From Budorcas taxicolor (lineage: Eukaryota; Chordata; Mammalia; Artiodactyla; Bovidae): a DNA stretch of 64,000 nucleotides. Where the stretch lies: assembly GCF_023091745.1 (NCBI RefSeq), contig NC_068912.1, forward strand, positions 76,371,067 to 76,435,066, read 5' to 3'. The notes beneath the pieces are model-generated. The model saw only the letters and a list, made by a program, of their open reading frames with translations. It searched no databases and was not told where the DNA came from. How positions within the stretch are numbered: position 1 is the first letter of the stretch; every line of letters begins with the position of its first letter. Shown here piece by piece: positions 45,731-56,842 of the stretch. Both the position numbers and the translations under genes were made by a program.

Positions 45731-47535
45731 ATCGTGTCACTGCCACCAGAGCTCAGGTACCTAAGTGGTGGCCAAAGCTAAGTTTTTTAATGAGATTGAT
45801 TCAAAACTGTCCATGGCAGAGGCCTGAAAGCAACACATTTCATTATCCTCTTTGAGGGGCCCTCTTTTCTTATTTTTTTCCTCTATTTTTTATGTCTACC
45901 ATACAGATATACATGCATATCACCATATCTAGACTTATATCTATATCTATCTGTTACACCATAGTCATATTCTTCCATGTGCTCTACATTCTCAGTCAGT
46001 AATCGCACAAGCCACACAGATAGCTTCTGCTCCTCATAAACCAATGATCCTCAAATATTTTCCTATATTCTCCTGATTGTCAGACCTAAATATTCAACAT
46101 CATACTAAACATCCCTGTTCAGATGTCCCACCAATCACCCTTAACTCAGTATGTCCTGAGCTGTATTCATTAGCTTTATTGGATGTGAGAAGAGTAGAGA
46201 CAGTGAAATATTAGTATTTGTGGTTAATAGTTGTATCCATGAAAATTCTTTCTATATAATATTTAGCAGTGAGTATTCTTTTAGCTATATACTGATGAGA
46301 AAACAAGAAGGCATAAAGATAGGATAACACACTCCATATCAAACTCTACCCATGAGCAGAGACAAGCACTTTGTCCTAAAGAAGAGAAGTCAGTAAAAAG
46401 TAAAAAATCATAGCATTTGTTTAAAAATACTAATTGAAAAAAAAAATGCCAACATTCCTTCTGAACTAAATTTATAAAGGCTATAGTTAAAAAGCCTAAA
46501 AGAATTCCCTAAAATGAATCCATTTTTAATGTAATTTTAAAAGCCTGTGTTATTCTTAAATAGTGTGCAAATGGAAACCTCAATTTTCTTTATTTATTAA
46601 TGAATTCAAAATATTCCAAGTGGCTGCTATTGCTGTTGAAAGGTGCTAGATGGCCAGGTGCTGATCCATGGTTAATTAAACAAAGAAACTGTTTTTCAAA
46701 AAGCGGTATGGAACGCTGTGAGAATAGCTCTGCCTTTCAAGCATTCCATCTGTCAACCTCAAAAATAAAATATCCAGCTATTTTACCAGCAAACCTCAGG
46801 AATAGCAAGAGAGTTGCAAATTTGGACAGCCAAGCTATGGTAAATGGTAGCAGGGTAAGTTGGGGAGGGTTGTTTTGGATAAAAGTTTATCGGAGAAGAA
46901 CCAGAGTTTGAGGTTTCCCGTTGGCTGCAAGTGGTGGTTAGTGCACTGTTGTTGAGGAAGAGTGAGGGGTGTGGATTAAGCTCAGGATATGAAATTCCCA
47001 TAAGAAAACCACTCTCCCCACTAGAAATAGCATTATAATAATCAAGGATAGGAAATTAAGAAGAGAATTTTGTCCAAGCAATTTTACACAAACAGATCTT
47101 GTTAAAATAATTCTTGTCTTCCTTCTTCCTGCTAGCTACACAGACTACAAAAAGTGGCATGTGCGTAAAAACCTCCCATCAGGGATTCCTGACTCCATTT
47201 TAAATAGAGTTTTCCTTTATTTTCAGATATCTTCTCAAATATTTGTATTTCTCTGACTGATTCAATCAAATGGTGCATCTGCGAAATGGTGCATCTGCGT
47301 GAATGGCAATTTGTTTGTCCATTTTGTTCCCTATTTTTAAAAGTCCAACCTTATATACAACATCTGTATCTTTTTCATGCTATGTTACTTCTACAGAACT
47401 CATACAATGTGATTAACACGCACAAGCAGTGCAATCTGGCTTCTGCGTGGCATAAATTAGACACTCGATACACGCTTGTCAAATGAGTAAAGCACTCCAC
47501 TTTAACTGCTATCTCTTAAGTGGATCAGTTGACTT
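45731..47535. other. Unassigned, repeat-poor sequence (1.8 kb)
   Basis: No gene or confident repeat. ORFs up to 103 codons (46600-46911) have no recognisable domain. An A-run is at 46437-46446. Confidence 0.5.
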
Positions 47536-47539
47536 TATA

Positions 47540-47910
47540 CAGAACAATCCATTGACTTCTTTTTATTCCTTAATATTTATCTTTATTTCTATTTGCCATC
47601 TTCCTAGCCACCTGGTCCAAATTTATCTGGACAGAAATCTCGTGTTTGACCACATCTCTGGGTCTATTTATGGTTTCTGCTGCCTGGAATGCCACTGAGC
47701 CACATCCCTGTCACTCTGCCTGGTGGAAAATTCATCCATCATCAAAGTGTCACTCTGAATACTTTCAACATTTAAATGAAGCCCTCCCTGTTCACTCTAG
47801 CTAATGATACTTTCCTGCCTTCTCCAAATGTATATTTCATTTGCATCACTCACATGGTACTGTTCTCTTTCTACCTGGCATTTTAACTTTCTAGAGCTTA
47901 TCATTCCATC
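47540..47910 (+). mobile_element. L2-like LINE 3' region, plus strand
   Basis: 'ctgcctggaatgccactgag', 'ttcatccatcatcaaagtgtcactct', 'tgaagccctccctgttcac' follow L2 3' sense order. Confidence 0.6.
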
Positions 47911-48350
47911 TAAAATACTAAAAATTTTAAAGACAGCATCCGTATCGAAGAAAATAATTTCAATTGTCCTTTAGGTCTCTTAAGTTATAGTTCATATACA
48001 ATTTTAAGCTTGACATGAAGGAACAAGAAGTTAGAAAATACAAAAAGCAAATGCACGTCTCCCTAAACTGGGACATCTCCCTGGGACCATTTATATGAGA
48101 GAAATAATTCTTGTGTCCTTGAGGACATTAGCATGATGCAGGTCAGAGGAATAATTGATGTGTATAAAATACACCCTGAATCCTAAATAAATAATGTGCT
48201 AATTATTTATTAATAATATCTTATTTATTATGCAGCTACAATGATTTAATAAATTTACCAGAAGAGTTAACTTTTAATAAATTATTAATAACTATATTAA
48301 CAATATATTATTCATTATTAAGTGATAATAGTTGAACAAATTTTCTGAGA
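47911..48350. other. Unassigned; AT-rich core at 48185-48330
   Basis: The core is almost pure A/T with repeated 'attaataa/ttattaat' units that can pair with each other. No gene is seen. Confidence 0.5.
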
Positions 48351-48354
48351 GATT

Positions 48355-48550
48355 TAACATTTACAAACATTTTTACATCTACTATAAAACTTAATCTTTA
48401 CAATAAGACCAAATGATTGAAAATGTTAAATCTACCAGATTTTACAGAAGGAAATGCTGAAAGTCAATAGGTTCAGTAAGATGTCCCAAGGTCACACAGT
48501 TAAAAAGTAGAAAAATCAGGGTCCAAATTTTAGTGTTCTAATTTGAGTGA
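48355..48550 (-). mobile_element. MIR SINE, minus strand
   Basis: 'gattttacagaaggaaatgctgaaag', 'aagatgtcccaaggtcacacagttaaaaagtag' is a clear antisense MIR core. Confidence 0.8.
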
Positions 48551-48609
48551 GTAAAACAGACATAGTCTGCACTTTCTGCTTGATGAGGCACTGAGAAGCT
48601 AGAAACAAA

Positions 48610-48830
48610 AATAAGTGAACAAGGAGTATTTTTTTTGATGGAGACTAACGGTAGGCAGAGAGCAGAACATTTTGAGATAAAGCGATCAGGGAAGACATCA
48701 TGGAAAGCATTATTTTTAAGCTAAGGATTGAAGGATGAGCTAGACATTAAAGGAAACAAACAGAAACAGTGGAAGAGCACTGAAGTATAGACACAGGTTT
48801 GTGCAAAAGCCTTAAAATAAATGCGTGACT
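48610..48830 (-). mobile_element. L2-like LINE, minus strand
   Basis: 'gatcagggaagacatcatggaaag', 'aaggattgaaggatgagc', 'gtgcaaaagccttaaaataa' is antisense L2. Confidence 0.55.
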
Positions 48831-48837
48831 TATTACA

Positions 48838-49145
48838 ACATAAAACATCCTTCATGAAGTGGCTCCCAAGTATGAATTATGCGCCAACTACTCTTCATGC
48901 CTTCCACCCTTCATAACGGAAGAAAACCCCAAACATTTCATGAACTACATATTCTTCCATACTTTTGCATATGTTTCCTCTTCTACCTGAAATATCTTTT
49001 CCTGGAATCTCTACACAGAAGAAAAATATATTTAATCTGAAAAATTTTTCTCAGGTGGTAGTAATTCTCTCACAGTTTCTCTATCCCTACTCCAGTTTAG
49101 CTAAATGATTCTCTCCCATATATCTTAACATTACTCTCATTTTTA
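48838..49145 (+). mobile_element. L2-like LINE, left arm
   Basis: 'gaagtggctcccaagtatg', 'catatgtttcctcttctacctgaaatatctttt' in sense order. It appears to continue at 49655 after an L1. Confidence 0.55.
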
Positions 49146-49149
49146 TTCA

Positions 49150-49652
49150 CAATTTCAATAAAGAATGATTTATATAACATAACATTACCTGTTGAGTTAT
49201 GCAAGCAACATCACAATCTAATTTTAGAATATTTGCATCACTCAAGAATAAAATGTACAGTGTTTCCCTATTCTTTTCTTCAGCTCTGGGCAACTGCTAA
49301 CCTACTTTCTAACTCTATAAGATTTGTCTTTTCTGGACATTCTACATAAATGGAATCATACAATATATGTTCTTCCACGTTTGATTTCTTTCACTTGGCA
49401 TAACATCGTTTTTGAGATTCATCTGAGATATAGCATGTCCATTATTTTTACTGATAACTTTACATTGAATGGAAACACTAAAACATATACATTCACCAGC
49501 TGATAGACATTTAGCCTAACCTACTTTTATCTATTGTGAATGATGCTGCTATGAACAAATATTCACATAAGATTATTTGCAAGGACATATGTTTTCTTCA
49601 TTTTCCCTAGGTAGATATCCAGGAGTAGTACTGCTGAATCACATAATATTCC
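49150..49652 (-). mobile_element. Old L1 3' region, minus strand
   Basis: 'taaatggaatcatacaatatatg', 'cttggcataacatcgtttttgagattcatc', 'gatagacatttagcctaacc', 'tgtgaatgatgctgctatgaac', 'gtagatatccaggagtag' are antisense L1 landmarks in the right order. Confidence 0.75.
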
Positions 49653-49654
49653 AC

Positions 49655-49830
49655 CTTCCTTTCACTTCATGCCTTCCACGCATCCTTCTCTCAGCATGCA
49701 CACCATTCTTTAATTGTTGATTTATTTGTCTTTGTTTTTACATATCTATCTCCCCCTATTGGGCTATGAGCATCATTACAGCAGGCAGCATGGCAACAAT
49801 TTCTTTAGCAGTTATAGGTACATAGTAGGA
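49655..49830 (+). mobile_element. L2-like LINE, right arm (3' end)
   Basis: 'tgttgatttatttgtctttg', 'ggctatgagcatcattacagcaggcagcatgg', 'gtacatagtaggattcataaa' is an L2 3' end. Confidence 0.55.
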
Positions 49831-50330
49831 TTCATAAACTTCCTAAAATCTGATCCCAGATCCTCTTATTAAAGATGGGAGCATTCATGTTCAGAGCTGC
49901 AGAGGGTGCTTGCCTGCTGAGGCTCACAAATGAGCTTCTCCCCAAGAACTGCCCTTTGCCAAGAAGCTGGTTTGCACAAGGGTATTTTTGTTTCCTATAG
50001 GTCTCCCAGATCCAAGTATTGATCTGTGTAAGGATCCAAGGACTTGGCTTCTTACTTCTTTTCAGGACATCTCTTAAAGGCATTCTAGCTCCACAGCATC
50101 TTATGGGACTGGCTGGGACCACTGTTGCTTCTCTACCCAGGTCTCATCTTCTTTTTGCCCAATCCCGCTTTTCCTGTCTTCTCCCCACGTAAGCAAAGAA
50201 ACACAAAATTGTGCTGGGAGCACTCCTTAATAAACCTTCTGTAAACAAGTGTCAGTCCTAGAATCTGGTTCCTGGGGAACCTGACTGGCCTTATATAGGG
50301 AATTCAAACAAGGAAGTCAGCTGTCAAGAA
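49831..50330. other. Unassigned; LTR-like 3' part possible
   Basis: 'ccttaataaaccttctgtaaac...gaatctggttcctggggaacctgactgg' (50228-50287) has the look of an LTR or old repeat end with an AATAAA signal. The family is not identified; the 96-codon minus ORF here is not supported. Confidence 0.3.
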
Positions 50331-51235
50331 GAGAATAATCTTCAATAACCCCCGTTTTTTTTTCCACAGGCACTTAGTCCAACAATTGTTTATGATATAG
50401 CTGTAACTGACATATAACTCAGGTCCCACCTGACCCTTGACAATGAGTTAAGATCAATGTAAGCCCATCCTCATTCCATGTCACTGGAAAATCAAAAGCC
50501 CTGAGTTTTTTTTTTTTTTTTAAAGAATTATTGAGGAAAAGGAATGGTAAGATTCTTAGGATTGCACTAACTGTTTGATTTGTTTTACACTTTTTATTGT
50601 GCTACCTATCTTCATTTTGAACTATATCACTCCAGATAAAAGACTTCTATCAATTTTTATAAAAGCCCGTTCACTGATGACTTGAGTTGACTGTTGAATA
50701 TCCAAGGACATCAAGAAAGTGTTGACACTTTAGTGGAGGACATATTGTCAATTGCATATTAGATTTCCCTGGGCTTAAATTTTCCTTTGGCCTTCCCATC
50801 AGGGTATTTTTTTTTTTTTTACCATGGCCACTTCACCCCCAGGACTATGTCACCGTCATGCCATTTTCCTGGAATTTGTTTTCCCACTCTTCCCTCCTGC
50901 CCATCACTCACTTTTCTTTCTTTCTTCTATTCCTGTCTCAGGAGCACATCCCTCCCATTTTCTTATGCAGTCAGTAAGGCTCTCTGCTGTATTTATACTC
51001 ATATACTCAGTGTCTCTTTTGTATATGAAATGGCTTTCAAGACTTTCTCTTAAACAAAACGTTATCTCCTAAAAAGAATTCAGGCTCCAGCCATTAAGAT
51101 ATTTTCCATCTTCACTACATAGAGATGTATTAATTCATTCTGAGAGAACACTAATACATTTATTACTTAATATTTTGAGTAAATAACTGTGCAATCTTTC
51201 TGACTTCTATAATTTTGTCACCATACAGAACCAGG
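50331..51235. other. Unassigned non-coding sequence
   Basis: No gene. T-runs at 50506-50520 and 50806-50820. The overlapping ORFs 50787-51053 and 50824-51072 are pyrimidine-rich and carry no domain. Confidence 0.45.
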
Positions 51236-51239
51236 ACAC

Positions 51240-52130
51240 ATGATCTAAAAAGTTTTATTATGTTTTGGATAAAAGCACTGTATCAGGGTCTACAGGACTA
51301 TTTGCAGGTTCAAAAATTCACCAGGAGGAGTCAAAGGATTCATGGTTATGGTACACTCACGGTTGTGGTACACTCACGGTCATGGTACACTCGTGGTTAT
51401 GGTTTATTACAGTGAAAGGATACAGATAAAGTAACAAAGGAGAAAAGTCACATGGAGTGGAGTCAGGGAGAAGCCAGGGACAAGTTTACGAATGTTGCCT
51501 TCTAGAAGTCACACCAAGTTACACTTAATTCTCCCAGCAAGGATGCATGGCAATACAACAGTGTTGCCAACCAAGGAAGCTCATCCTAGCCTTGAGTCCA
51601 GGGTTTTCACGGGGGGTTGGTTTAGTCAGGAACATAGGTAGGAAGCACATGGACAACTAGCTTGGCTACTCAGACCCCAGTACCCCGAAGCAAAAACAGA
51701 TGTCCATAGTGAACCACATTGTTAAATTCTGATCACACTGTTACAGCGTGCCCCAAGGTCTGCTCACACATATAAAAACACTCACCAGGCAGACATTTCT
51801 AGGGTTCAGAGCTCTCAGCTCCCACAGGCCAGCCAAGGCTCAGTCCTAAAAACAAGCTTTTCTTGGGATTGTGTAGGATTTTAACCTTCTAAGTTAATCA
51901 TTTCCTATACTATGGTGACTTAAGCATCTAATTACAGGTTCTAGAATCCTAATCATTCCATTCACTCATCCAGGTGTTAAAATAGGAAAGTAACTCAGAA
52001 AGTCATCTAAAGCCACCCATATAGTATGTATCAGTATTAACTAAAGTCCACCAAGACCCCAAACTCAGAAATTCACTGGTTAGATTTGCTCCTTATCTGC
52101 AGACAATCATACATTCTACAGCCTTCCTGA
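51240..52130 (-). mobile_element. LTR-like element, minus strand, with internal 18-bp repeats
   Basis: On the minus strand there is an AATAAA signal (about 51401-51407), preceded by 'ctgtatcctttcactg'. The body (…aaggatacagataaagtaac…, …gccaaccaaggaagctcatc…, …gtccagggttttcacgggggg…) resembles an ERV-L/ERV1-type LTR as I remember it. An 18-bp tandem repeat lies at 51342-51405. The family and exact ends need a repeat library. Confidence 0.5.
51342..51405. repeat. 18-bp tandem repeat (~3.5 units)
   Basis: Units of the form ggtacactcacggttgtg repeat with small differences, inside the minus-strand LTR-like element just beyond its AATAAA signal. Confidence 0.85.
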
Positions 52131-52675
52131 TGGGGGTACAGAGCTAGGCCCTGTCCCCTCCTTGGAAGAGAGATTAGATGGAATCCCAGCTGATCCTACT
52201 GTGTATCTACTATAGTCTTTTCTACCTGGCCCTGTCCATTGTTTTGTCCCTTTGTGTCCATTGCAGATAATGCCAATAGCATCAGTGAAAATATTGAATC
52301 TTTAAAGGTTGGGGAAGAGTAAGGAGGTAAATCAACACACTCTTCAGAGACACTGCTGTTTGTCTAGAACACTGAGAAATAAGGTCAGTATCTCCTTCAC
52401 AGTCCACAGAATTTGCTGGGACTGTAAACTGGGAGTCTGTCTATACTCACTGCTCCCTGTGCAAAGCAGATTAATAGAACTGAGCCATTGAAATATAGGG
52501 CAGAGGAAAAAGCAAGCAGAAAGTGCTTCTACTGATATTACCAATATACCTACCACTCTCCCAGGGCCTCCTCTGGTGACATCTATCCTCACCCTGGTCT
52601 TTTTTGCTTGCCTCTCTCCCTCCATCACTTTCCTCCTTCCCTTTGACTCACTGCTCTTTCTCCTTGCATCCTTTG
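52131..52675. other. Unassigned non-coding sequence
   Basis: No gene. The opposed ORFs 52309-52491 and 52344-52628 are mutual shadows with no domain. Confidence 0.45.
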
Positions 52676-52679
52676 CTTA

Positions 52680-53120
52680 CATTCTTTAAATATTTACTAA
52701 ACTCTACTCTGTTTCAAGAACTATGCTATACACTAAGAATCCAGTTATAAATGAGATCAACATAGTAACTCCCTTCATGAAACTCACTGCCTAGCAGAAA
52801 TGAGCTTTCAAGTATAGAGGCTGCAGTGGCCAGCTACTCTCCACATCCAGAAACCTACTTTGCCTTCAGTCTTGTCTCTGATCACCCACCATCACCTCCT
52901 TCTTTGTATTCAGCACCATAGCCATGCTAAACAAGAATACTGACTTAGACCTCACACATGTGCTTTCTTGCTCTGAGCTTTGCATTCTGCATCTTCTGTT
53001 GTAATATCCTTTTTACCTACACGCTTGCGCTAGATCTGGTTTCTTCTATTAATCCTTCAGGTTTCCTCTGAGCACTGACTCAGGAAGCCTTCTCTGAATG
53101 TCTCCTGAGATCAATATTAT
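52680..53120. mobile_element. L2-like fragments
   Basis: 52680-52800 resembles antisense L2 3' sequence (tttactaaactctactctgtttcaag). 52900-53120 resembles sense L2 ('ttaatccttcaggtttcctctgagcac...ggaagccttctctgaat'). Confidence 0.5.
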
Positions 53121-53465
53121 TCATTATTTTTGAAATGCATTCATGTTGACATGTGGAAGCCACAGGCTTTGCAGCTATCATTTCAGGCTCCATGCCTGAG
53201 CCACACAGGGAAACCTTTCTTCTGACACATCAGATACACCCACAGGAAGTCATTCCTTTGAATTCTTCTAATTGTGGAATACACTTGAGTAATTCCTGCA
53301 GTAAACAACTGCTCTCTCAGGAATTAGGAAAATGTAAAACAAACAAAGAACCAACACTTCACTTCGCTACTCTAGGGGTTTCTCTTTTTATTAATTGTTT
53401 GCCCCATTTTTCTTTCACTCAACACACAATCATTGTTTAACTCTGTAGTGCCTCCACATGCAAGT
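53121..53465. other. Unassigned non-coding sequence
   Basis: A 95-codon ORF (53153-53440) has no recognisable domain. Confidence 0.4.
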
Positions 53466-53478
53466 GTTCTCTTCTCAG

Positions 53479-54281
53479 TTCAGTTCAGTCGCTTAGTCGT
53501 GTCCGACTCTTTGCGACCCCATGAATCGCAGCACGCCAGGCCTCCCTGTCCATCACCAACTCCCGGAGTTCACTCAGACTCATGTCCATCGAGTCTGTGA
53601 TGCCATCCAGCCATCTCATCCTCTGTCGTCCCCTTCTCCTCCTGCCCCCAGTCCCTCCCGGCATCAGAGTCTTTTCCAGTGAGTCAACTCTTTGTATGAG
53701 GTGGCCAAAGTACTGGAGTCTCAGCCTTAGCATCATTCCTTCCAAAGAAATCCCAGGGCTGATCTCCTTCAGAATGGACTGGTTGGATCTCCTTGCAGGC
53801 CAAGGGACTCTCAAGAGTCTTCTCCAACACCACAGTTCAAAAGCATCAATTCTTCGGCCCTCAGCTTTCTTCACAGTCCAACTCTCATCCATACATGACC
53901 ACAGGAAAAACCATAGCCTTGACTAGATGGACCTTTGGTGGCAAAGTAATGTCTCTGTTTTTCAATATGCTATCTAGGTTGGTCATAACTTTTCTTCCAA
54001 GGAGTAAGCATCTTTTAATTTTATGGCTGCAGTCATCATCTGCAGTGATTTTGGAGCCCCCCCAAAATAAAGTCTGATAGTTTCCACTGTTTCCCCATCT
54101 ATTTCCCATGAAATGATGGGACTGGATGCCATGATCTTCATTTTCTGAATGTTGAGCTTTAAGCCAACTTTTTCACTCTCCACTTTCACTTTCATCAAGA
54201 GGCTTTTTAGTTCCTCTTCACTTTCTGCCATAAGGGTCGTGTCATCTGCATATCTGAGATGAAGTGAGAACCCCATGAACA
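53479..54281 (-). mobile_element. BovB LINE, 3' 0.8 kb, young-looking, 13-bp TSD
   Basis: The antisense tail and C-terminal region (with a 135-codon open stretch, 53485-53892, encoding [19 protein letters not shown] to [10 protein letters not shown]) are followed by the thumb region. It ends just before YADD (LRYADD codons near 54238-54258). TSD gttctcttctcag at 53466-53478 and 54282-54294. The last ~21 bases before the right TSD (54261-54281) are not continuous BovB sequence. Confidence 0.94.
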
Positions 54282-54294
54282 GTTCTCTTCTCAG

Positions 54295-54339
54295 AGAGTC
54301 TCAAAAAGTAAGTCTTTTTGTTGGCCACCGGATGGGTGT
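54295..54339. other. Short spacer
   Basis: Nothing recognised. Confidence 0.4.
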
Positions 54340-54835
54340 CCTATGTTCCTGCAGTAACAAATTACCATAAGCCTAGTAGCTTAAAACAACACAATCTGTT
54401 TTTTGTGTTTATGGAGATCACACGTCTGAAATAGGTCTCACTGGGTTAAAACCAAGGTGCTGGCACTACTGTCTTCCTCTGAAGGGGAGAATTCACTTCT
54501 GCACTTTTGCCAGCTTCTAGAGAATACCTGAATTTCCTGACTCACAGCCCCTTCCTCCATTTTCAAACCCAGCTCTTCAAATGTCTCCTCACTCTCCCTC
54601 TCTCCCCTCTGTCTCTCTCTCTCAATTCTACTTTCATTGATATATTACCTTCCCTCTTATTAAGTATCTTATGATTATATTGGGCCCACCTGGATAGTTT
54701 AGAAAAATCTCCCTATCTTTACATTTTTAATCAGATTTGCCAGTTCTCTTTTACTGTATAAATAACATATTCATACATTCTGGGTGTTAGGACATGGATA
54801 TCCTTGAGGGACTATAGTTCTGTCTAGCATAGCCA
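54340..54835 (-). mobile_element. MaLR-type LTR (MLT/MST-like), minus strand
   Basis: 'cctgcagtaacaaattaccataagcc', 'tcttcctctgaaggggag', 'gggcccacctggatag', 'ctgggtgttaggacatggatat' is the reverse of the family at 25556-25935. A (TC)n stretch lies at about 54590-54625. Confidence 0.6.
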
Positions 54836-55206
54836 TAAATGGCTTCCTCTGTAGCCACTAGAGACATTCTTTCTATTTGGCACTATAAAGTGTTTTTAAA
54901 ATACTGTATTCTGTTCCCTTACTGTATTGAGCAATGATGTGAACTGGTCTTGTCCTGACCATAATGTGTTAGTCTTGGATTTGTTGTTTCCTGTTGATCT
55001 TTTTTCTCTACCTCCTCGGCCTTCCTACTAACACTACTGTATATAACCCACTGCTGGGAGGTTGGCTCTGCGTTTCCACATATATTGCTCATGCTGATGT
55101 GGGAGGTGAGGGGCACTTCTCTACCAGTCTTGAAACAAATGTATTATGCTAGAAAGTAGGGCTGCCTTATTCTTTCGGCTTCCTTGAGCACTAGTAATAT
55201 TATAAC
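54836..55206. other. Unassigned non-coding sequence
   Basis: No gene or repeat recognised. Confidence 0.45.
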
Positions 55207-55704
55207 ATGTCTATATTGAAAAGCAGAGACATTACTTTGCCAGTAAAGGTCCGTCTAGTCAAGGCTATGGTTTTTCCAGTAGTCATGTATGGATGTGAGA
55301 GTTGGACTGTGAAGAAGGCTGAGTGCCGAAGAATTGATGCTTTTAAACTGTGATGTTGGAGAAGACTCTTGAGAGTCCCTTGGACGGCAAGGAGATCCAA
55401 CTAGTCCATTCTGAAGGAGATCAGCCCTGGGATTTCTTTGTAGGGAATGATGCTGAAGCTGAAACTCCAGTACTTTGGCCACCTCATGCGAAGAATTGAC
55501 TCATTGGAAAAGACTGATGCTGGGAGGGATTGGGGGCAGGAGAAGGGGACGACAGATGAGATAGCTGGATGGCATCACTGACTTGATGGACATGAGTTTG
55601 GGTGAACTCTGGGAGTTGGTGATGGACAGGGAGGCCTGGTGTGCTGCAATTCATGGGGTCGCAAAGAGTCGGACATGACTGAATGACTAAACTGAACTGA
55701 ACTG
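55207..55704 (+). mobile_element. BovB LINE, 3' end fragment
   Basis: Begins at the 'tattgaaaagcagagacatt' thumb segment and runs to the ctgaactgaactga tail. It has several small deletions (for example near 55515 and 55553) and a TGA within LWCW-region coding sequence. No TSD found. Confidence 0.92.
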
Positions 55705-55717
55705 ACTTATTCTACAT

Positions 55718-55866
55718 TTGTAATCCAGGGGTTCAGGCTTAATTTTTAATCCTGGCTGTGCCACAGACATACTGTGTGACTTTCATTCAATAAATTATTC
55801 TTTCTATGACTTAGTTTTCCTCATTTGGATAATAACAGATTTACATAATAATATCCACATTGTTGA
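55718..55866 (+). mobile_element. MIR SINE, left arm
   Basis: 'taatcctggctgtgccacag', 'ctgtgtgactttcattcaataaatta', 'gacttagttttcctcatttgg' is the sense MIR core. It is split by the BovB-derived insert; the remaining part continues from 56053. Confidence 0.75.
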
Positions 55867-56038
55867 AGGCAAAAGGAGGAGGGGGCAGCAGAGGATGAGA
55901 TGGTTAGATAGCATCATTGATTCAATGAACATGAATTTGAGAAAATTCTGGGAGATAGTGATGGAAAGGGGAGCCTGGCATGCTGTAGTCCATAGGGTCA
56001 CAAAGATTTGGGTACAACTTAGCAACTGGACAATAGCA
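55867..56038 (+). mobile_element. Old BovB 3' end inserted in MIR, 14-bp TSD
   Basis: 172 bp from the gaggatgagatggttag segment to a degenerate tail (gcaactggacaatagca). Exact TSD atccacattgttga at 55853-55866 and 56039-56052. Divergence is higher than in most BovB copies here. Confidence 0.9.
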
Positions 56039-56052
56039 ATCCACATTGTTGA

Positions 56053-56140
56053 TTTCTTATAGAAATTGATTGAGGTAATACTTGGAATGCCCCCATGCAG
56101 GCTACATATAGTAGAGACTGTAGGATTTCTATATATTGTT
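56053..56140 (+). mobile_element. MIR SINE, right arm (degenerate)
   Basis: 'gaaattgattgaggtaatactt' fits the MIR 3' part 'gaggattaaatgag', continuing from 55866. Confidence 0.45.
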
Positions 56141-56630
56141 GTCATATGATATCCACATGAAAGAAAACATGGGAAGTGAGATGAGGTAAGGTTATAGAAA
56201 GACTTGAATGACCAGATAAGGAGGTAATGTGGTCCCTGGAATCAAACTTTAAGCCTTTCCTCAGGTAGCGCTTATCCCCAGATCCTTGGAGCGCTACTCT
56301 TGAAGAGTCTTTCCCCTTCTTTCCCTAAACTTTTTCCCAAACCTCATTTCAAACTAGAAGTTCTTATGAACAGTTGGAAGATTGATTGGTTGTCTCAAAC
56401 AACCCCTTCTGAAACCACTATTCATGGACATATGCTTTATACAGTCTACAGGAAATCCTGATAATTTCCTCCTCTTGAATAATGTCAATCATTTTGACCT
56501 AAACAGATTCATAGTTTTCCAGATAACTAATAGCTCCTAGCCCTATAGTAGCCCCTTACCCTGATCAATGAAACAATTCAATGTACACTCAGGTGCTAAC
56601 ACTATTTATTTATTTATTTAGTCACTCATA
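56141..56630. other. Unassigned; (TTTA)n at 56603-56622
   Basis: No gene is seen. A short TTTA microsatellite precedes the next SINE. Confidence 0.45.
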
Positions 56631-56638
56631 CAAATATT

Positions 56639-56831
56639 AGGGCTTCCCTTGTGACTCAGCTGGTAAAGAAACTGCCTGCAATACGGGAGACCCTGGGTTA
56701 GATCCCTGTGTTTGGAGGATCCCCTGGAGAAGGGAAAGGCTACCTACTCCAGCATTCTGGCCTGGAGAATTCCATGGACTGTATAGACATGGGGTTACAA
56801 AAGGCCATGACGTGATCAAGTGACTTTCACT
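56639..56831 (+). mobile_element. Bov-tA SINE
   Basis: agggcttcccttgtgactcagctgg head, BovA body with a small deletion in the 'gcctggtaggctacag' segment, gtgactttcactttc end. caaatatta (56631-56639) and caaatagta (56834-56842) form an imperfect TSD. Confidence 0.92.
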
Positions 56832-56842
56832 TTCAAATAGTA

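Noticed and set aside
46600..46911. 103-codon ORF in a repeat-poor block
   Set aside because: No domain; the opposite strand is also open over part of it. Without conservation data it cannot be called a gene.
49832..50122. 96-codon minus-strand ORF as a possible exon
   Set aside because: No domain, no convincing splice sites or start context, and the region ends in an LTR-like sequence.
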